Source: Streptomyces zhaozhouensis
GTDB lineage: Bacteria; Actinomycetota; Actinomycetes; Streptomycetales; Streptomycetaceae
NCBI RefSeq assembly: GCF_900230195.1
Contig: NZ_OCNE01000017.1
Coordinates: forward strand, 1 to 64,000
Direction: 5' to 3'
DNA length: 64,000 bases
Shown here piece by piece: positions 46,148 to 56,705 of this stretch. The position numbers and the translations under genes are program-made. The notes under the pieces were generated by a model. The model did not search any database. It saw only the letters and a list, made by a program, of their open reading frames with translations, and was not told where the DNA came from. Numbering within the stretch: the first letter of the stretch is position 1; each line of letters starts with the position of its first letter.

Positions 46148-47284
46148 TCATCGGCCGTTGAACGCGTCCTTCAACCGCGAGAACAGGCCCTGCTGGCCCG
46201 GCTGGAACTGGCCGGTCGGCCGTTCCTCACCGCGCAGCTTGGCCAGCCGCCGCAGCAGCTCCTCCTGCTCGGGGTCGAGCTTGCCCGGCGTCTGCACCTC
46301 GACGTGGACGACCAGGTCGCCCCTGCCGTTGCCCCGCAGATGCGTCACGCCACGGCCGTGCAACGGGATGGACTGCCCCGACTGCGTGCCCGGACGGATG
46401 TCCACCTCCTCGCGGCCGTCGAGCGTGTCCAACGGCACCTGCGTGCCGAGGGCCGCCGCCGTCATCGGGATGGTGACCGTGCAGTGCAGGTCGTCGCCGC
46501 GACGCTGGAACGTCGAGTGCGGCTTCTCCTGGATCTCCACGTACAGGTCGCCTGGCGGGCCGCCGCCGGGTCCGACCTCGCCCTCGCCGGCCAGCTGGAT
46601 GCGGGTGCCGTTGTCCACGCCGGCGGGAATCTTCACGTTCAACGGGCGGCGGGTGCGCACCCGGCCGTCGCCCGCGCAGTCCGGGCAGGGGTTGGGCACC
46701 ACGGTGCCGAAGCCCTGGCACTGCGGACACGGACGCGAGGTCATCACCTGGCCGAGGAACGAGCGCGTCACCTGCGAGACCTCGCCGCGCCCACGGCACA
46801 TGTCGCAGGTCTGCGCCGAGGTGCCGGGGGCGGCGCCCTCGCCGTTGCACGAGTTGCACACCGTGGCGGTGTCCACCTGGATCTCCCGGGTGGTGCCGAA
46901 GGCAGCCTCGTTGAGGTCGATGGACAACCGGATCATCGCGTCCTGGCCGCGCCTGGTACGCGACTTGGGCCCGCGCTGGGACGCCGTGCCGAAGAACGCG
47001 TCCATGATGTCCGAGAAGTTGCCGAAGCCCGCGCCGAACCCGGCCCCGGCGCCGCCACCGCCCGCACCCCCGAGCGGGTCCCCGCCCAGGTCGTACATCT
47101 GCTTCTTCTGCGGGTCGGAGAGCACCTCGTAGGCGGTGTTGATCTCCTTGAACCGCTCCTGCGTCTTGGGGTCCGGGTTCACGTCCGGGTGCAGCTCCCG
47201 GGCCAGCCGGCGGAAGGCCTTCTTGATCTCGTCCTGCGAGGCGTCACGCTGCACGCCGAGGACCGCGTAGTAGTCCGTCGCCAC
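46148..47284 (-). CDS. dnaJ: Molecular chaperone DnaJ (Hsp40)
   Basis: 378 aa. J domain (residues 1-70) with HPD in [16 protein letters not shown]; Gly-rich linker; four CxxCxGxG zinc repeats ([36 protein letters not shown], residues about 135-205); C-terminal substrate-binding domain. Type I Hsp40, partner of DnaK. GTG start at 47284 directly adjoins the hrcA stop without a gap, so it is controlled by the same CIRCE-regulated promoter. Confidence 0.97.
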   Translation of the reverse strand: MATDYYAVLGVQRDASQDEIKKAFRRLARELHPDVNPDPKTQERFKEINTAYEVLSDPQKKQMYDLGGDPLGGAGGGGAGAGFGAGFGNFSDIMDAFFGTASQRGPKSRTRRGQDAMIRLSIDLNEAAFGTTREIQVDTATVCNSCNGEGAAPGTSAQTCDMCRGRGEVSQVTRSFLGQVMTSRPCPQCQGFGTVVPNPCPDCAGDGRVRTRRPLNVKIPAGVDNGTRIQLAGEGEVGPGGGPPGDLYVEIQEKPHSTFQRRGDDLHCTVTIPMTAAALGTQVPLDTLDGREEVDIRPGTQSGQSIPLHGRGVTHLRGNGRGDLVVHVEVQTPGKLDPEQEELLRRLAKLRGEERPTGQFQPGQQGLFSRLKDAFNGR

Positions 47285-48301
47285 CTAGTTCTCCGCGAGG
47301 ATTTGTCCGACGTACCGTGCCACCGCGCGTACCGCTCCCATCGTTCCGGGGTAGTCCATCCGGGTCGGTCCGACGACTCCGAGCTTCGCGACCGCTTCGT
47401 CCCCAGAACCGTAGCCGACCGACACAACCGATGTGGAGGTCAGGCCCTCGTGAGCGTTCTCATGGCCGATGCTCACCGTCATCTCCGAGCCCCTGGCCTC
47501 GCCGAGCAGGCGCAACATGACCACCTGCTCCTCCAACGCCTCCAGCACGGGGCGGATGGTGAGCGGGAAGTCGGTCGCGAACCGGGTCAGATTGGCCGTA
47601 CCGCCGATGACCAGGCGTTCCTCGGTCTCCTCGACCAGGGTCTCCAGCAGGGACGAGAGCACGGTCGAGACCGCGCCCCGCTCCTCGGGGACGAACGCCT
47701 CGGGCAGCTCGGCGACCAGCCGGGGCACCTCGGAGAAACGTTGACCCACGATCCTGCTGTTCAGCCGGGCGCGAAGATCGGCCAGCGAGGTCTCGCCCAG
47801 CGGCGCCGGGCAGTCGATCATCCGCTGCTCGACCCGGCCGGTGTCGGTGATCAACACCAGCATCACGCGCGCCGGGGCGAGCGCCAGCAGCTCGACATGG
47901 CGCACGGTCGAGCGGCTGAGCGAGGGGTACTGCACGACCGCGACCTGCCGCGTCAGCTGGGCCAACAGCCGGACGGTGCGCGCGATCACGTCGTCGAGGT
48001 CGACCGCGCCGTCGAGGAAGTGCTGGATCGCGCGCCGCTCGGGGGACGACAGCGGCTTGACCCCGGCGAGCCGGTCGACGAAGAGGCGGTAGCCCTTGTC
48101 CGTGGGCACCCGCCCCGCGCTGGTGTGCGGCTGCGCGATGTAGCCGTCCTCCTCCAGCGCCGCCATGTCGTTGCGCACCGTGGCGGGGGAGACCTGGAGG
48201 TTGTGCCGCTCGGTCAACGCCTTGGAGCCGACCGGCTCCTCGGTGCCCACGTAGTCCTGGACGATGGCCCGGAGCACTTCCAGCCTGCGCTCGTTGAGCA
48301 C
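47285..48301 (-). CDS. hrcA: Heat-inducible transcription repressor HrcA
   Basis: 338 aa. N-terminal winged helix ([20 protein letters not shown], then [30 protein letters not shown]) and the HrcA core through the C-terminus [19 protein letters not shown]. It binds CIRCE when GroEL is free. GTG start at 48301. A perfect CIRCE lies 44 bp upstream, so it represses itself and dnaJ. Confidence 0.97.
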   Translation of the reverse strand: MLNERRLEVLRAIVQDYVGTEEPVGSKALTERHNLQVSPATVRNDMAALEEDGYIAQPHTSAGRVPTDKGYRLFVDRLAGVKPLSSPERRAIQHFLDGAVDLDDVIARTVRLLAQLTRQVAVVQYPSLSRSTVRHVELLALAPARVMLVLITDTGRVEQRMIDCPAPLGETSLADLRARLNSRIVGQRFSEVPRLVAELPEAFVPEERGAVSTVLSSLLETLVEETEERLVIGGTANLTRFATDFPLTIRPVLEALEEQVVMLRLLGEARGSEMTVSIGHENAHEGLTSTSVVSVGYGSGDEAVAKLGVVGPTRMDYPGTMGAVRAVARYVGQILAEN

Positions 48302-48344
48302 GCCGCACACCTCCCGTCCGGCTCGTCGGTCCCTCGTCGCTCTC

Positions 48345-48371
48345 CTGGCACTCAGCGGCGCAGAGTGCCAA
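48345..48371. promoter_or_regulatory. CIRCE operator upstream of hrcA
   Basis: Reverse strand: TTGGCACTC-N9-GAGTGCCAG (48371 to 48345), the canonical CIRCE layout with 9-base arms and a 9-base centre, with one non-pairing end. HrcA binds it to repress hrcA-dnaJ. Confidence 0.93.
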
Positions 48372-48694
48372 CACTGCTCCAGTGTACGGCGGAGTAGCCC
48401 GCCCGGGGAACGAGCGACCGAAGAGAACCACGCCGGAATCCACGGGCAAAGCGGGACACTCGGCGCTACCGGGGCACTACGGGAAGTCGACCGGAACCCC
48501 GCCCAAGAACGGCCGGAAACGGACGGTCCGCCGACGTAGGGCGACCGGACGCGCCCCGCCCCGGGTGGCGCGGCACGGATGTCCTCCGCGGCCCGGCCCC
48601 CCGCGCACCACGCGAGCGACCCGCCAGGGCCGCGGCCGACACCCCGCCCGGGGCCACACACGCGAGACGCCGACCGCGCCCCGGACACCCCCGC
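48372..48694. other. Intergenic stretch between hrcA and the MBL gene
   Basis: About 320 GC-rich bases between the CIRCE and the promoter of the MBL gene. No convincing gene or repeat is seen; it presumably carries the hrcA promoter on the reverse strand. Confidence 0.5.
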
Positions 48695-48700
48695 TACCCT
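48695..48700 (+). promoter_or_regulatory. -10 box for the MBL-fold gene
   Basis: TACCCT ends seven bases before the GTG at 48708, so transcription should begin at or next to the start codon (leaderless). No clear -35 box. Confidence 0.4.
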
Positions 48701-48707
48701 CACCCCC

Positions 48708-49430
48708 GTGAGCGAGGGAAACGAGAAGCACCCGTGGGAACGCCTCGCCGCGGGCGTCACGCGGCGGCGCCTCCCCGGCTGGGACGAGACGGTCGGCGCC
48801 GTGGCCGGCCCGGAGGGCGTGCTGGTCGTGGACGCCGGCCCCTCGTTGACCACGGGCGCCGCGCTCCGCGCCGAGGTGACGGAACGGCTGGGCCCACCGC
48901 GCTGGCTGGCCCTGACCCACCCGCACTTCGACCACGCGCTGGGCGCCGGCGGCTTCCCCGGCGTGGAGGTGCTGGCGGGAGGCCCCCTGCCGGGGGCGGG
49001 GATGGCCGCGGACGCGGTCGCGCACGGCCTGGACAGCGCGGAGGCGGAACGTTCGGCCGCCGCGCTGCCGACACCGGCCCGCCTGGTGACCGGGCGGCTG
49101 ACGCTGGAGCTCGGCGGCGGCCGCCGCGCCGTGCTCGCGTCGCTCGGCCCGGCGCACGCCGGCCACGACCTGGTGGTGGCGGTGTACGACGGGGCGGCCG
49201 ATCCCTCGGTGGTCTTCTGCGGTGACCTGGTCGAGGAGTCGGGGGAACCGCAGGCGGGACCCGACGCGGAGCCGGCGCGCTGGCCGGCCGCGCTGGACCG
49301 GCTGCTGGCGCTGGGCGGCGAGGACGCCGCCTATGTGCCGGGGCACGGCGCGGTCGTGGACGCCGCGTTCGTCCGCGCCCAACGGGCGTCGCTCGCCCGG
49401 CGCTTCGGGGTGGCGGACGGGCCGGTCTGA
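48708..49430 (+). CDS. MBL-fold metallo-hydrolase
   Basis: 240 aa. The HxHxDH-type metal motif is [20 protein letters not shown] (residues about 64-83), and later ligands are the His of [21 protein letters not shown] and [11 protein letters not shown]. It resembles glyoxalase-II-like hydrolases, but the substrate is unknown. The GTG at 48708 gives [13 protein letters not shown], and the start is leaderless. A frame open further upstream is not supported. Confidence 0.85.
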   Translation: MSEGNEKHPWERLAAGVTRRRLPGWDETVGAVAGPEGVLVVDAGPSLTTGAALRAEVTERLGPPRWLALTHPHFDHALGAGGFPGVEVLAGGPLPGAGMAADAVAHGLDSAEAERSAAALPTPARLVTGRLTLELGGGRRAVLASLGPAHAGHDLVVAVYDGAADPSVVFCGDLVEESGEPQAGPDAEPARWPAALDRLLALGGEDAAYVPGHGAVVDAAFVRAQRASLARRFGVADGPV

Positions 49431-49466
49431 CCGCCGGGTCGGTGCGCGGCGTGGTCGAATGGGGCC

Positions 49467-50327
49467 ATGCGCGCGCGTTCCTATGACCCGGACCTGACCC
49501 CGCCGTGGAAGCGCCCGGCGGCGGTGCCCGAGGTGGAGGCCGAGCCGGGGCTGGTGGTGGAGGAGGTCACCACGGGCTTCTGCGGGGCGGTGATCCGCTG
49601 GGAGAAGACGGCGGAGGGCCCGACGGTCACCCTGGAGGACCGTTTCGGCGCGCACCGGGTCTTTCCGATGGTGGCGCGCGGCTTCCTGCTGGAGGGGCGC
49701 GAAGTCACGCTCGTGCGCCCCAAGGCGGCCGCCGGGGCGCGCGGGCCCGCCCGCACCGCCTCGGGCTCGGTCGCCGCGCCCCGCGCGCGGGCGCGGGTGG
49801 CGCGCGCGGGGCGGATCTTCGTCGAGGGCCGGCACGACGCCGAGCTGGTGGAGCGGGTCTGGGGCGACGACCTGCGGGCCGAGGGCGTGGTGGTGGAGTT
49901 CCTGGCGGGCGTGGACGATCTGGCCGCGGTGGTCGCGGAGTTCGGGCCGACGCCGGAGGCCAGGCTGGGGGTGCTGGTGGACCATCTGGTGCCGGGTTCC
50001 AAGGAGTCGCGGATCGCCGAGGAGGTGCGCGCGGCGCACGGCGAGGACGTGGTGCTGGTGGTCGGGCACCCGTTCGTGGACATCTGGGCGGCGGTGCGCC
50101 CCGCGGCGGTCGGCATCGCGGCGTGGCCCGAGGTGCCGCGCGGCCAGGACTGGAAGACGGGCGTCTGCCGTGCGTTGGGCTGGCCGGAGAACACGGGCGC
50201 CGCGTGGCAGCGGGTGCTGCGGAGCGTGCGGGACTACCGCGATCTGGACCCGGGGCTGCTGGGACCCGTCGAGCACCTGATCGACCATGTGACGGTCGGC
50301 TCGCCGGCCGGGCCGGTGGGTCCCTGA
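49467..50327 (+). CDS. DUF3097 family protein
   Basis: 286 aa. The N-terminal part is SYDPDLTPPWKRPAAVPEVE and the rest includes GRIFVEGRHDAELVERVWGD, VVVEFLAGVDDLAAVVAEFG and DHLVPGSKESRIAEEV, a Toprim-like alpha/beta fold (about residues 115-215) of the actinobacterial DUF3097 family. ATG at 49467. Function is unknown; a nucleic-acid role is guessed from the Toprim resemblance only. Confidence 0.85.
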   Translation: MRARSYDPDLTPPWKRPAAVPEVEAEPGLVVEEVTTGFCGAVIRWEKTAEGPTVTLEDRFGAHRVFPMVARGFLLEGREVTLVRPKAAAGARGPARTASGSVAAPRARARVARAGRIFVEGRHDAELVERVWGDDLRAEGVVVEFLAGVDDLAAVVAEFGPTPEARLGVLVDHLVPGSKESRIAEEVRAAHGEDVVLVVGHPFVDIWAAVRPAAVGIAAWPEVPRGQDWKTGVCRALGWPENTGAAWQRVLRSVRDYRDLDPGLLGPVEHLIDHVTVGSPAGPVGP

Positions 50328-50381
50328 CCCGGCGGGGGACGCGCCGCCGTGCGCGTGCGGACAGTTCGTGAGCGAAGACGC

Positions 50382-50645
50382 TCAGACCAGAAACAGGTCC
50401 TCGTCGAAGACGGTCACCACCACGACCACCATCAGCCCCTGACCGATCAGGTACTCGATGAGGATGCCGGGCGCGACCTGCGCCTTGCGGTTGTCCTCGT
50501 GGGTGCCGACCGGGGCGCTCGCCTTGTGGTACGGGTCCTGGGCCAGCTTGGCCAGACCGCGTTCCAGGAGCTTCTTGCGGTGCGGCGCCATCCGCTCGGC
50601 GGACTCGGCGGCCTCCGTCGTGAAGGAGATCCGCAGGTCGAACAC
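50382..50645 (-). CDS. Hypothetical 87-aa protein
   Basis: 87 aa: MFDLRISFTTEAAESAERMA, ending in a strand-rich IEYLIGQGLMVVVVVTVFDE DLFLV tail with a basic middle (PHRKKLLERGLAKLAQD and EDNRKAQVAPG). The order helix-helix-strands, RK, then a short hydrophobic end, is reminiscent of the RelE/ParE fold but I see no antitoxin partner. GTG start at 50645. Divergent from hemW. Confidence 0.6.
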   Translation of the reverse strand: MFDLRISFTTEAAESAERMAPHRKKLLERGLAKLAQDPYHKASAPVGTHEDNRKAQVAPGILIEYLIGQGLMVVVVVTVFDEDLFLV

Positions 50646-50700
50646 GGTGCCTCCTCCCCGCCTCGCGGCCGTTCCCCGTCGATGCCGGACAATGGCGAGT

Positions 50701-51933
50701 ATGCCCTCCGCCCTGCCCGAAGGCGACCCCGCGCCGCGTGACGGTTCCCTGCCGCCCGCCGCGCTGGCCAGCGCCGCCGAACGGCCGCTCGCGTTCTATC
50801 TGCACGTCCCGTACTGCGCGACCCGCTGCGGCTACTGCGACTTCAACACCTACACCGCGAGCGAGCTGCGCGGCTCCGGCGGGGCGCTGGCCTCGCGGGA
50901 GAACTACGCCTCGGTGCTGGCCGAGGAGATCCGGCTGGCCAGAAAGGTGCTGGGGGACGACCCGCGCCGGGTCGCCACGGTCTTCGTCGGCGGCGGCACC
51001 CCGACGCTGCTGCCGCCGGCCGACCTGGCGGCGATGCTGGACGCGGTGCGTCAGGAGTTCGGACTGGCCGAGGACGCCGAGGTCACCACGGAGGCCAACC
51101 CCGACTCGGTGGACCGCGCCGGGCTCGCGGCCCTGCGGGAGGCCGGCTTCACCCGCGTCTCGTTCGGGATGCAGAGCGCGAGCCCGCACGTGCTGCGCCT
51201 GTTGGAGCGCACCCACACCCCCGGGCGCCCCGAGCGCGCCGTCGCGGACGCGCGCGCCGCCGGGTTCGCGCACGTCAACCTGGACCTGATCTACGGCACC
51301 CCGGGCGAGAGCGAGGCGGACTGGCAGTCCTCGCTGGAGGCGGCGCTCGCCGCCGGGCCCGACCATGTCTCGGCGTACTCGCTGATCGTGGAGGAGGGCA
51401 CCAGGCTCGGGCAGCGGGTGCGGCGCGGCGAGGTGCCGATGACCGACGACGACGTGCACGCCGACCGCTACCTCCAGACGGAACGCGTGCTGGGCGCCGC
51501 CGGGTTCGCCTGGTACGAGGTCTCCAACTGGGCGACCACGCCGGCCGGTCGCTGCCGTCACAACGAGCTGTACTGGACCGGCGCCGACTGGTGGGGAGCG
51601 GGTCCCGGGGCGCACAGCCACGTGGGCGGGGTGCGCTGGTGGAACGTGAAGCACCCGGGCGCGTACGCCCAGGCGCTGGCGGAGGGCCGTTCGCCGGCCG
51701 CGGGCCGCGAGCTGCTGGACGCGGAGGACCGGCGGGTGGAGCGCGTGATGCTGGAGCTGCGGCTGGTGGACGGGTGCCCGTTGGCGCTGCTGCGGCCGGC
51801 GGGGCTGGCGGCGGCGCGGCGGGCGTTGACCGACGGGCTGCTGGCGGAGGAGGCGTTCGCCGACGGCCGCGCGGCGCTGACGCTGCGCGGCCGTCTGCTG
51901 GCGGACGCCCTGGTGCGGGACCTGGTGGACTGA
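50701..51933 (+). CDS. hemW: Heme chaperone HemW (radical SAM)
   Basis: 410 aa. The radical-SAM CxxxCxxC motif is CATRCGYCDFNTY (about residue 39), preceded by FYLHVPY; further marks are FVGGGTPTLLPPADL, EANPDSVDRAGLAALREAGF, RVSFGMQSASPHVLRLLERT and NHGEL-like RCRHNELYW. The family delivers heme to respiratory proteins and was formerly called coproporphyrinogen III oxidase-like. ATG at 50701. It is convergent with the CoA ligase gene. Confidence 0.95.
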   Translation: MPSALPEGDPAPRDGSLPPAALASAAERPLAFYLHVPYCATRCGYCDFNTYTASELRGSGGALASRENYASVLAEEIRLARKVLGDDPRRVATVFVGGGTPTLLPPADLAAMLDAVRQEFGLAEDAEVTTEANPDSVDRAGLAALREAGFTRVSFGMQSASPHVLRLLERTHTPGRPERAVADARAAGFAHVNLDLIYGTPGESEADWQSSLEAALAAGPDHVSAYSLIVEEGTRLGQRVRRGEVPMTDDDVHADRYLQTERVLGAAGFAWYEVSNWATTPAGRCRHNELYWTGADWWGAGPGAHSHVGGVRWWNVKHPGAYAQALAEGRSPAAGRELLDAEDRRVERVMLELRLVDGCPLALLRPAGLAAARRALTDGLLAEEAFADGRAALTLRGRLLADALVRDLVD

Positions 51934-51955
51934 CTCCCCCGGCCGACCGGGTCGG

Positions 51956-53830
51956 TCAGGTCGTCGGGTACATCTCGTCGATCAGGTGCTGGTACTCGCC
52001 CTCGACGACGGGGCGCTTGAGCTTGAGGCTCGGGGTGAGCTCGCCGTGCTCGATGTCCAGCTCGCGCGGCAGCAGCCGGAAGGACTTGATCGTCTGCCAG
52101 CGCTGGAGGCTCGCGTTGAGCTGCTCGACATAGCCGTCGACCATCGCGACGGTCCGCTTGTCGGCGATCACCTGGGCGTAGTCGCCGGAAACGCCGTTCT
52201 CCCCGGCCCAGGCCAGCACCGCCGGCTCGTCGAGGGCGATCAGCGCGGTACAGAACTTGCGGCCCGCGCCGATCACCAGCATCGAGGAGGCCAGGGGGCA
52301 GATGACCTTGAAGCGGCCCTCGATCTCGGTCGGCGCGACGTACTTGCCGACGGAGGTCTTGAAGAGGTCCTTCTTGCGGTCGGTGATGGTGAGATAGCCG
52401 TCGTCGGACAGCTCGCCGATGTCCCCGGTGTGGAACCAGCCGTCCTCGGTCAGCACCTCGGCGGTCAGGTCGTCCCTGCCGTGGTAGCCGTCCATGATGC
52501 CGGGGCCGCGCAGCAGCACCTCGCCGTCCTCGGCGATCCGCACCTCCAGGCCGGGCAGGGCCTTGCCCACGGTGCCGACGCGGTTGGCGTCGCGGCGGTT
52601 GACGAAGCTGGCGGCGGCGGACTCGGTGAGCCCGTAGCCCTCCAGGATGGGGACGCCGGCGCCGGTGAAGAAGTAGCCGAGCTCGGGGGTGAGCGCCGCC
52701 GAGCCCGAGACGCAGCCGACCATGTTGCCGCCGAAGGCGGCCCGGATCTTCGCGTAGACCAGCTTGTCGGCGATCCGGTGCTTGGTCGCCAGGGCCGGCG
52801 GCACGCTGGCCCGCCCGGTGCGGCGGCGGGTGTCCTGGGAGACCTTGGCGTAGTCCTTGGCGACCTCGGCGGCCCAGGTGAAGATCTTGTACTTCACCGC
52901 GCCGCCCGCCTTGGCCTTGGCGGCGACACCGTTGTAGACGCGTTCGAAAATGCGCGGAACGGCGCACATGACGGTCGGACTGACGATCGGCAGGTTCTCG
53001 ATGATCTTGTCGACGCGACCGTCCACGGCCAGGACATGACCGACCTTGATGTGGCCGGCCAGCAGCACCTTGCCGAAGACGTGGGCCAGCGGCAGCCAGA
53101 GGTACTGGGTGTCCTCCGGCAGCATCATGTCGACCCGCTCGATGCCGTACCCCATGTACGACCAGGTGTCCTGCCGCAGCCGGACCCCCTTCGGGCGGCC
53201 GGTGGTGCCCGAGGTGTAGATCAGCGTCGCCAGCTGGTCGGGGCGCAGCGCGGAGACCGTGTCGCGGACCGCGTCCGGCTTCTCCTCCAGGTAGCGGGCG
53301 CCCCGCTCGGCCAGCTCGGCGAGGGAGAGCACCCAGCCCTCGGGGTCGCCCTCGGCCGGCACCGCGTCGTCGCTCTCGATCACCACGACGTGCTTCAGCT
53401 CGGGCAGCTCGGCGCGGCGCTCCCTGACCTTGGCCAGTTGCTCCGCGTTCTCGGCGACCAGCAGGCGGCTGCCGGAGTCGGCCAGGATGAACGCGGTCTC
53501 GTCCACGTTGGTCTGCGGGTAGACCGTGGTGGTCGCGGCGCCGGCACACATGATGCCGAGGTCGGTCAGCACCCAGTCCACGCGGGTGGAGGAGGCGATC
53601 GCGACCCGCTCCTCGGGGCGGATGCCCAGGTCCATCAGCCCGGCGGCGATGGCGAAGACCCGGGTGCCGGCCTCGGCCCAGGTGTAGGAACGCCAGTCGT
53701 CGGGCCCCTCGCCCGCGCTGGGCACCGGGTAGCCGTAGGCCCGTCGGTCCGGGGTGGCCTCGACCCGCTCCAGGAACAGGTGCGCCACGGACGGTGGCCG
53801 GTTCGCCATGGCCTGCTCACTCTCGCTCAC
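51956..53830 (-). CDS. Long-chain fatty-acid-CoA ligase (AMP-forming)
   Basis: 624 aa. The AMP-binding motif is LIYTSGTTGRPKGVRLRQDT (about residue 190); EGYGLTESAAASFVNRRDAN, GWFHTGDIGELSDDGYLTIT and DRKKDLFKTSVGKYVAP complete the ANL family set. It activates fatty acids with ATP and CoA. The GTG at 53830, with GGAGGAATTC immediately before, is chosen over an ATG at 53851. The gene stands alone; its substrate length is not predictable. Confidence 0.94.
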   Translation of the reverse strand: MSESEQAMANRPPSVAHLFLERVEATPDRRAYGYPVPSAGEGPDDWRSYTWAEAGTRVFAIAAGLMDLGIRPEERVAIASSTRVDWVLTDLGIMCAGAATTTVYPQTNVDETAFILADSGSRLLVAENAEQLAKVRERRAELPELKHVVVIESDDAVPAEGDPEGWVLSLAELAERGARYLEEKPDAVRDTVSALRPDQLATLIYTSGTTGRPKGVRLRQDTWSYMGYGIERVDMMLPEDTQYLWLPLAHVFGKVLLAGHIKVGHVLAVDGRVDKIIENLPIVSPTVMCAVPRIFERVYNGVAAKAKAGGAVKYKIFTWAAEVAKDYAKVSQDTRRRTGRASVPPALATKHRIADKLVYAKIRAAFGGNMVGCVSGSAALTPELGYFFTGAGVPILEGYGLTESAAASFVNRRDANRVGTVGKALPGLEVRIAEDGEVLLRGPGIMDGYHGRDDLTAEVLTEDGWFHTGDIGELSDDGYLTITDRKKDLFKTSVGKYVAPTEIEGRFKVICPLASSMLVIGAGRKFCTALIALDEPAVLAWAGENGVSGDYAQVIADKRTVAMVDGYVEQLNASLQRWQTIKSFRLLPRELDIEHGELTPSLKLKRPVVEGEYQHLIDEMYPTT

Positions 53831-54039
53831 GAATTCCTCCGGGTGCCGCACTGCAACGGGGGTGACCTGCGGGTAACTTTCCGCCGGGGCGAACAGACTA
53901 AGCGGCGCGGCCCTCTCTGTTAAGGGGGATGGTCCCCCGTGCTGTCGCGCCGCCGTTCCGCCGCGCGGTGTGCGCTGTGCGGTGCGCGGGCCCCGGCGGG
54001 CGGGGCCGCCGCGCCCCGCTCCCCCGCGCCTGGCCGCTC

Positions 54040-55905
54040 CTACTTCTTGCTCTTGGCCTCGCCGCCGCCGTCGGAGTCCGAGGAGAGGGCCGCGATGAAC
54101 GCCTCCTGGGGCACCTCGACCCGGCCGACCATCTTCATCCGCTTCTTCCCCTCCTTCTGCTTCTCCAGCAGCTTGCGCTTCCGGGAGATGTCACCGCCGT
54201 AGCACTTGGAGAGCACGTCCTTGCGGATGGCGCGGACGGTCTCCCGGGCGATCACCCGCGATCCGATCGCGGCCTGGATCGGCACCTCGAACTGCTGCCT
54301 GGGGATCAACTCGCGCAACTTCCCGGCCATCTTCACGCCGTAGGCGTACGCCTTGTCCTTGTGGACGATCGCGGAGAAGGCGTCGACCTTGTCGCCGTGG
54401 AGCAGGATGTCGACCTTGACCAGCGCGGCGGTCTGCTCGCCCGTGGGCTCGTAGTCCAGCGAGGCGTAGCCCCTGGTCTTGGACTTCAGCGCGTCGAAGA
54501 AGTCGAAGACGATCTCCGCCAGCGGCAGGGTGTAGCGCAGCTCGACGCGCTCCTCGGAGAGGTAGTCCATGCCCTGGAGCGAGCCCCTGCGGGTCTGGCA
54601 CAGCTCCATGATCGCGCCGATGAACTCGCTCGGGGCGATCAGCGTCGCCCGCACGACCGGCTCGCGCACCTCGTCGATCTTGCCGCCGGGGAACTCGCTC
54701 GGGTTGGTCACGATGTGCTCGGTGCCGTCCTCCATCGTCACGCCGTAGACCACGTTGGGAGCGGTGGCGATCAGGTCGAGACCGAACTCGCGCTCCAGCC
54801 GTTCACGGATGACCTCAAGGTGGAGCAGGCCGAGGAAGCCGACCCGGAAGCCGAAGCCGAGGGCCGCCGAGGTCTCCGGCTCGTAGACCAGCGCCGCGTC
54901 GTTGAGCTGGAGCTTCTCCAGGGCGTCGCGGAGCGCCGGGTAGTCGGAGCCGTCGATCGGGTACAGCCCGGAGAAGACCATGGGCTTGGGGTCCTTGTAG
55001 CCGCCGAGCGGCTCCGTGGCACCGTGGCGCTGGAAGGTGACCGTGTCGCCGACCTTGGACTGGCGGACGTCCTTCACGCCGGTGATCAGATAGCCCACCT
55101 CGCCGACGGCCAGGCCGTCGGCCGGGGCCATCTCCGGGGAGTTGACCCCGATCTCCAGCAGCTCGTGGGTGGCGCCCGTCGACATCATCTGGATGCGCTC
55201 GCGCTTGCTCAGCCGGCCGTCGACCATCTTCACGTAGGTCACCACGCCCCGGTAGGAGTCGTAGACCGAGTCGAAGATCATCGCGCGGGCCGGGGCCTCG
55301 CCCTCGCCGACGGGCGCCGGCACCTGGCGGACCACCTCGTCGAGCAGCTCGGCGACGCCCTCGCCGGTCTTGGCGGAGACGCGCAGCACGTCGCCGGGGT
55401 CGCAGCCGATCAGGTGCGCCAGCTCGGCGGCGAACTTCTCCGGCTGGGCGGCCGGCAGGTCGATCTTGTTGAGCACCGGAATGATCGTGAGGTCGTTCTC
55501 CATGGCCAGATAGAGGTTGGCCAGGGTCTGGGCCTCGATGCCCTGCGCGGCGTCGACCAGCAGGATGCAGCCCTCGCAGGCGGCCAGCGATCGGGAGACC
55601 TCGTAGGTGAAGTCCACGTGGCCCGGGGTGTCGATCATGTTGAGCACATGGGCCGTGCCGTCCTCGGCACCCCAGGGCATCCGGACCGCCTGGGACTTGA
55701 TCGTGATGCCGCGCTCGCGCTCGATGTCCATCCGGTCGAGGTACTGGGCACGCATCTGCCGCTGCTCGACCACCCCGGTCAACTGGAGCATCCGGTCGGC
55801 GAGGGTGGACTTGCCGTGGTCGATGTGCGCGATGATGCAGAAGTTGCGGATGATGGCCGGGGCGGTACGGCTGGGCTCCGGCGCGTTCGAAGGGATCGCG
55901 GGCAC
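54040..55905 (-). CDS. lepA: Elongation factor 4 (LepA), ribosomal back-translocase
   Basis: 621 aa, full length. G1 [15 protein letters not shown] (about residue 24), [35 protein letters not shown]4 domains II, III, IV and the CTD follow with [40 protein letters not shown] and the terminal [20 protein letters not shown]. It promotes reverse translocation. GTG start at 55905 gives [19 protein letters not shown]. Divergent from rpsT. Confidence 0.97.
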   Translation of the reverse strand: MPAIPSNAPEPSRTAPAIIRNFCIIAHIDHGKSTLADRMLQLTGVVEQRQMRAQYLDRMDIERERGITIKSQAVRMPWGAEDGTAHVLNMIDTPGHVDFTYEVSRSLAACEGCILLVDAAQGIEAQTLANLYLAMENDLTIIPVLNKIDLPAAQPEKFAAELAHLIGCDPGDVLRVSAKTGEGVAELLDEVVRQVPAPVGEGEAPARAMIFDSVYDSYRGVVTYVKMVDGRLSKRERIQMMSTGATHELLEIGVNSPEMAPADGLAVGEVGYLITGVKDVRQSKVGDTVTFQRHGATEPLGGYKDPKPMVFSGLYPIDGSDYPALRDALEKLQLNDAALVYEPETSAALGFGFRVGFLGLLHLEVIRERLEREFGLDLIATAPNVVYGVTMEDGTEHIVTNPSEFPGGKIDEVREPVVRATLIAPSEFIGAIMELCQTRRGSLQGMDYLSEERVELRYTLPLAEIVFDFFDALKSKTRGYASLDYEPTGEQTAALVKVDILLHGDKVDAFSAIVHKDKAYAYGVKMAGKLRELIPRQQFEVPIQAAIGSRVIARETVRAIRKDVLSKCYGGDISRKRKLLEKQKEGKKRMKMVGRVEVPQEAFIAALSSDSDGGGEAKSKK

Positions 55906-56004
55906 GCGGGGTCCTGTCGGTGATGGCGGTGGGTCGCTTGGTCGCTCCCATGGTCCCATGCGCGGGAAGCCGGCTCCGATTGGGAAGGGCTCGGGGGGCG
56001 CTGG

Positions 56005-56010
56005 TACGCT
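56005..56010 (+). promoter_or_regulatory. rpsT promoter -10 element
   Basis: TACGCT at 56005-56010, with TTGGGA 19 bp upstream (55980-55985), is the best promoter before rpsT. It would make a leader of roughly 145 bases that includes CCGAAACGTTCGG and GCCCCGCAGGGGC hairpins, which could allow S20 autoregulation. Not computed. Confidence 0.4.
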
Positions 56011-56161
56011 GGCACACTGCCTCTGGTGTGGGACGGACCGCCGGGGGCGGAACCACGCTTCACCCGCTTCACCGCCGTCCCAGCACGACCGAACATCCGA
56101 AACGTTCGGGGCGCCCCGCAGGGGCCTCCGAAACTTCTCGAACCTGCAAAGGCTCTCATTC

Positions 56162-56428
56162 GTGGCGAACATCAAGTCCCAGATCAAGCGGATCAAGACC
56201 AACGAGAAGGCCCGGCTGCGCAACCAGTCGGTCAAGTCCGAGGTCAAGACCGCGATCCGTCGCGCCCGCGAGGCCGCGGCCAGCGGTGACTACGAGTCGG
56301 CCGAGGCCGCTCGCCGGGTCGCCGCCCGCAAGCTGGACCAGGCCGTCAGCAAGGGTGTGCTGCACCCGAACAACGCGGCCAACAAGAAGTCCGCGCTGGC
56401 CGCCCGGGTCAACGAGCTCCAGGGCTGA
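56162..56428 (+). CDS. rpsT: 30S ribosomal protein S20
   Basis: 88 aa, all-helical basic protein: [40 protein letters not shown], ending [23 protein letters not shown]. It binds 16S rRNA in the foot of the 30S subunit. GTG start at 56162. No strong Shine-Dalgarno is visible. It has an approximately 145-base leader and is followed by a strong terminator. Confidence 0.97.
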   Translation: MANIKSQIKRIKTNEKARLRNQSVKSEVKTAIRRAREAAASGDYESAEAARRVAARKLDQAVSKGVLHPNNAANKKSALAARVNELQG

Positions 56429-56643
56429 CCGACTCCGCGCCCGGGGCCGAACGCGCCCCGAGCCCGGGTGGACGACGACGCCGGTCCGGCTCTCGCGGCC
56501 CCTCTCTCCGCGCCGACCGACGCTCACCGGCACCGCGCTGATCCCAAGTTCGCCACGCGGGTGCGGTGCTCACCGCCCGGACACCAACCGGCGGAGCCGG
56601 CAGGACCGGACAACACGCGCAACACGGCCGCACACGCGGCATT

Positions 56644-56685
56644 CGAGGGGCCCCGGCCGCCACCCCAGGCGGCCGGGGCCCCTCG
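56644..56685. terminator. Bidirectional terminator, 18-bp perfect stem
   Basis: CGAGGGGCCCCGGCCGCC (56644-56661) is perfectly complementary to GGCGGCCGGGGCCCCTCG (56668-56685), with a 6-base loop ACCCCA. It lies between convergent rpsT and holA and is the strongest hairpin of its kind in the window. Confidence 0.85.
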
Positions 56686-56705
56686 GCGTGTGCCCGGTCC
56701 GGGGC

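Noticed and set aside
50382-50645. A toxin-antitoxin pair based on the 87-aa RelE-like protein
   Set aside because: No antitoxin-like gene adjoins it, and the resemblance to RelE is only in general layout.
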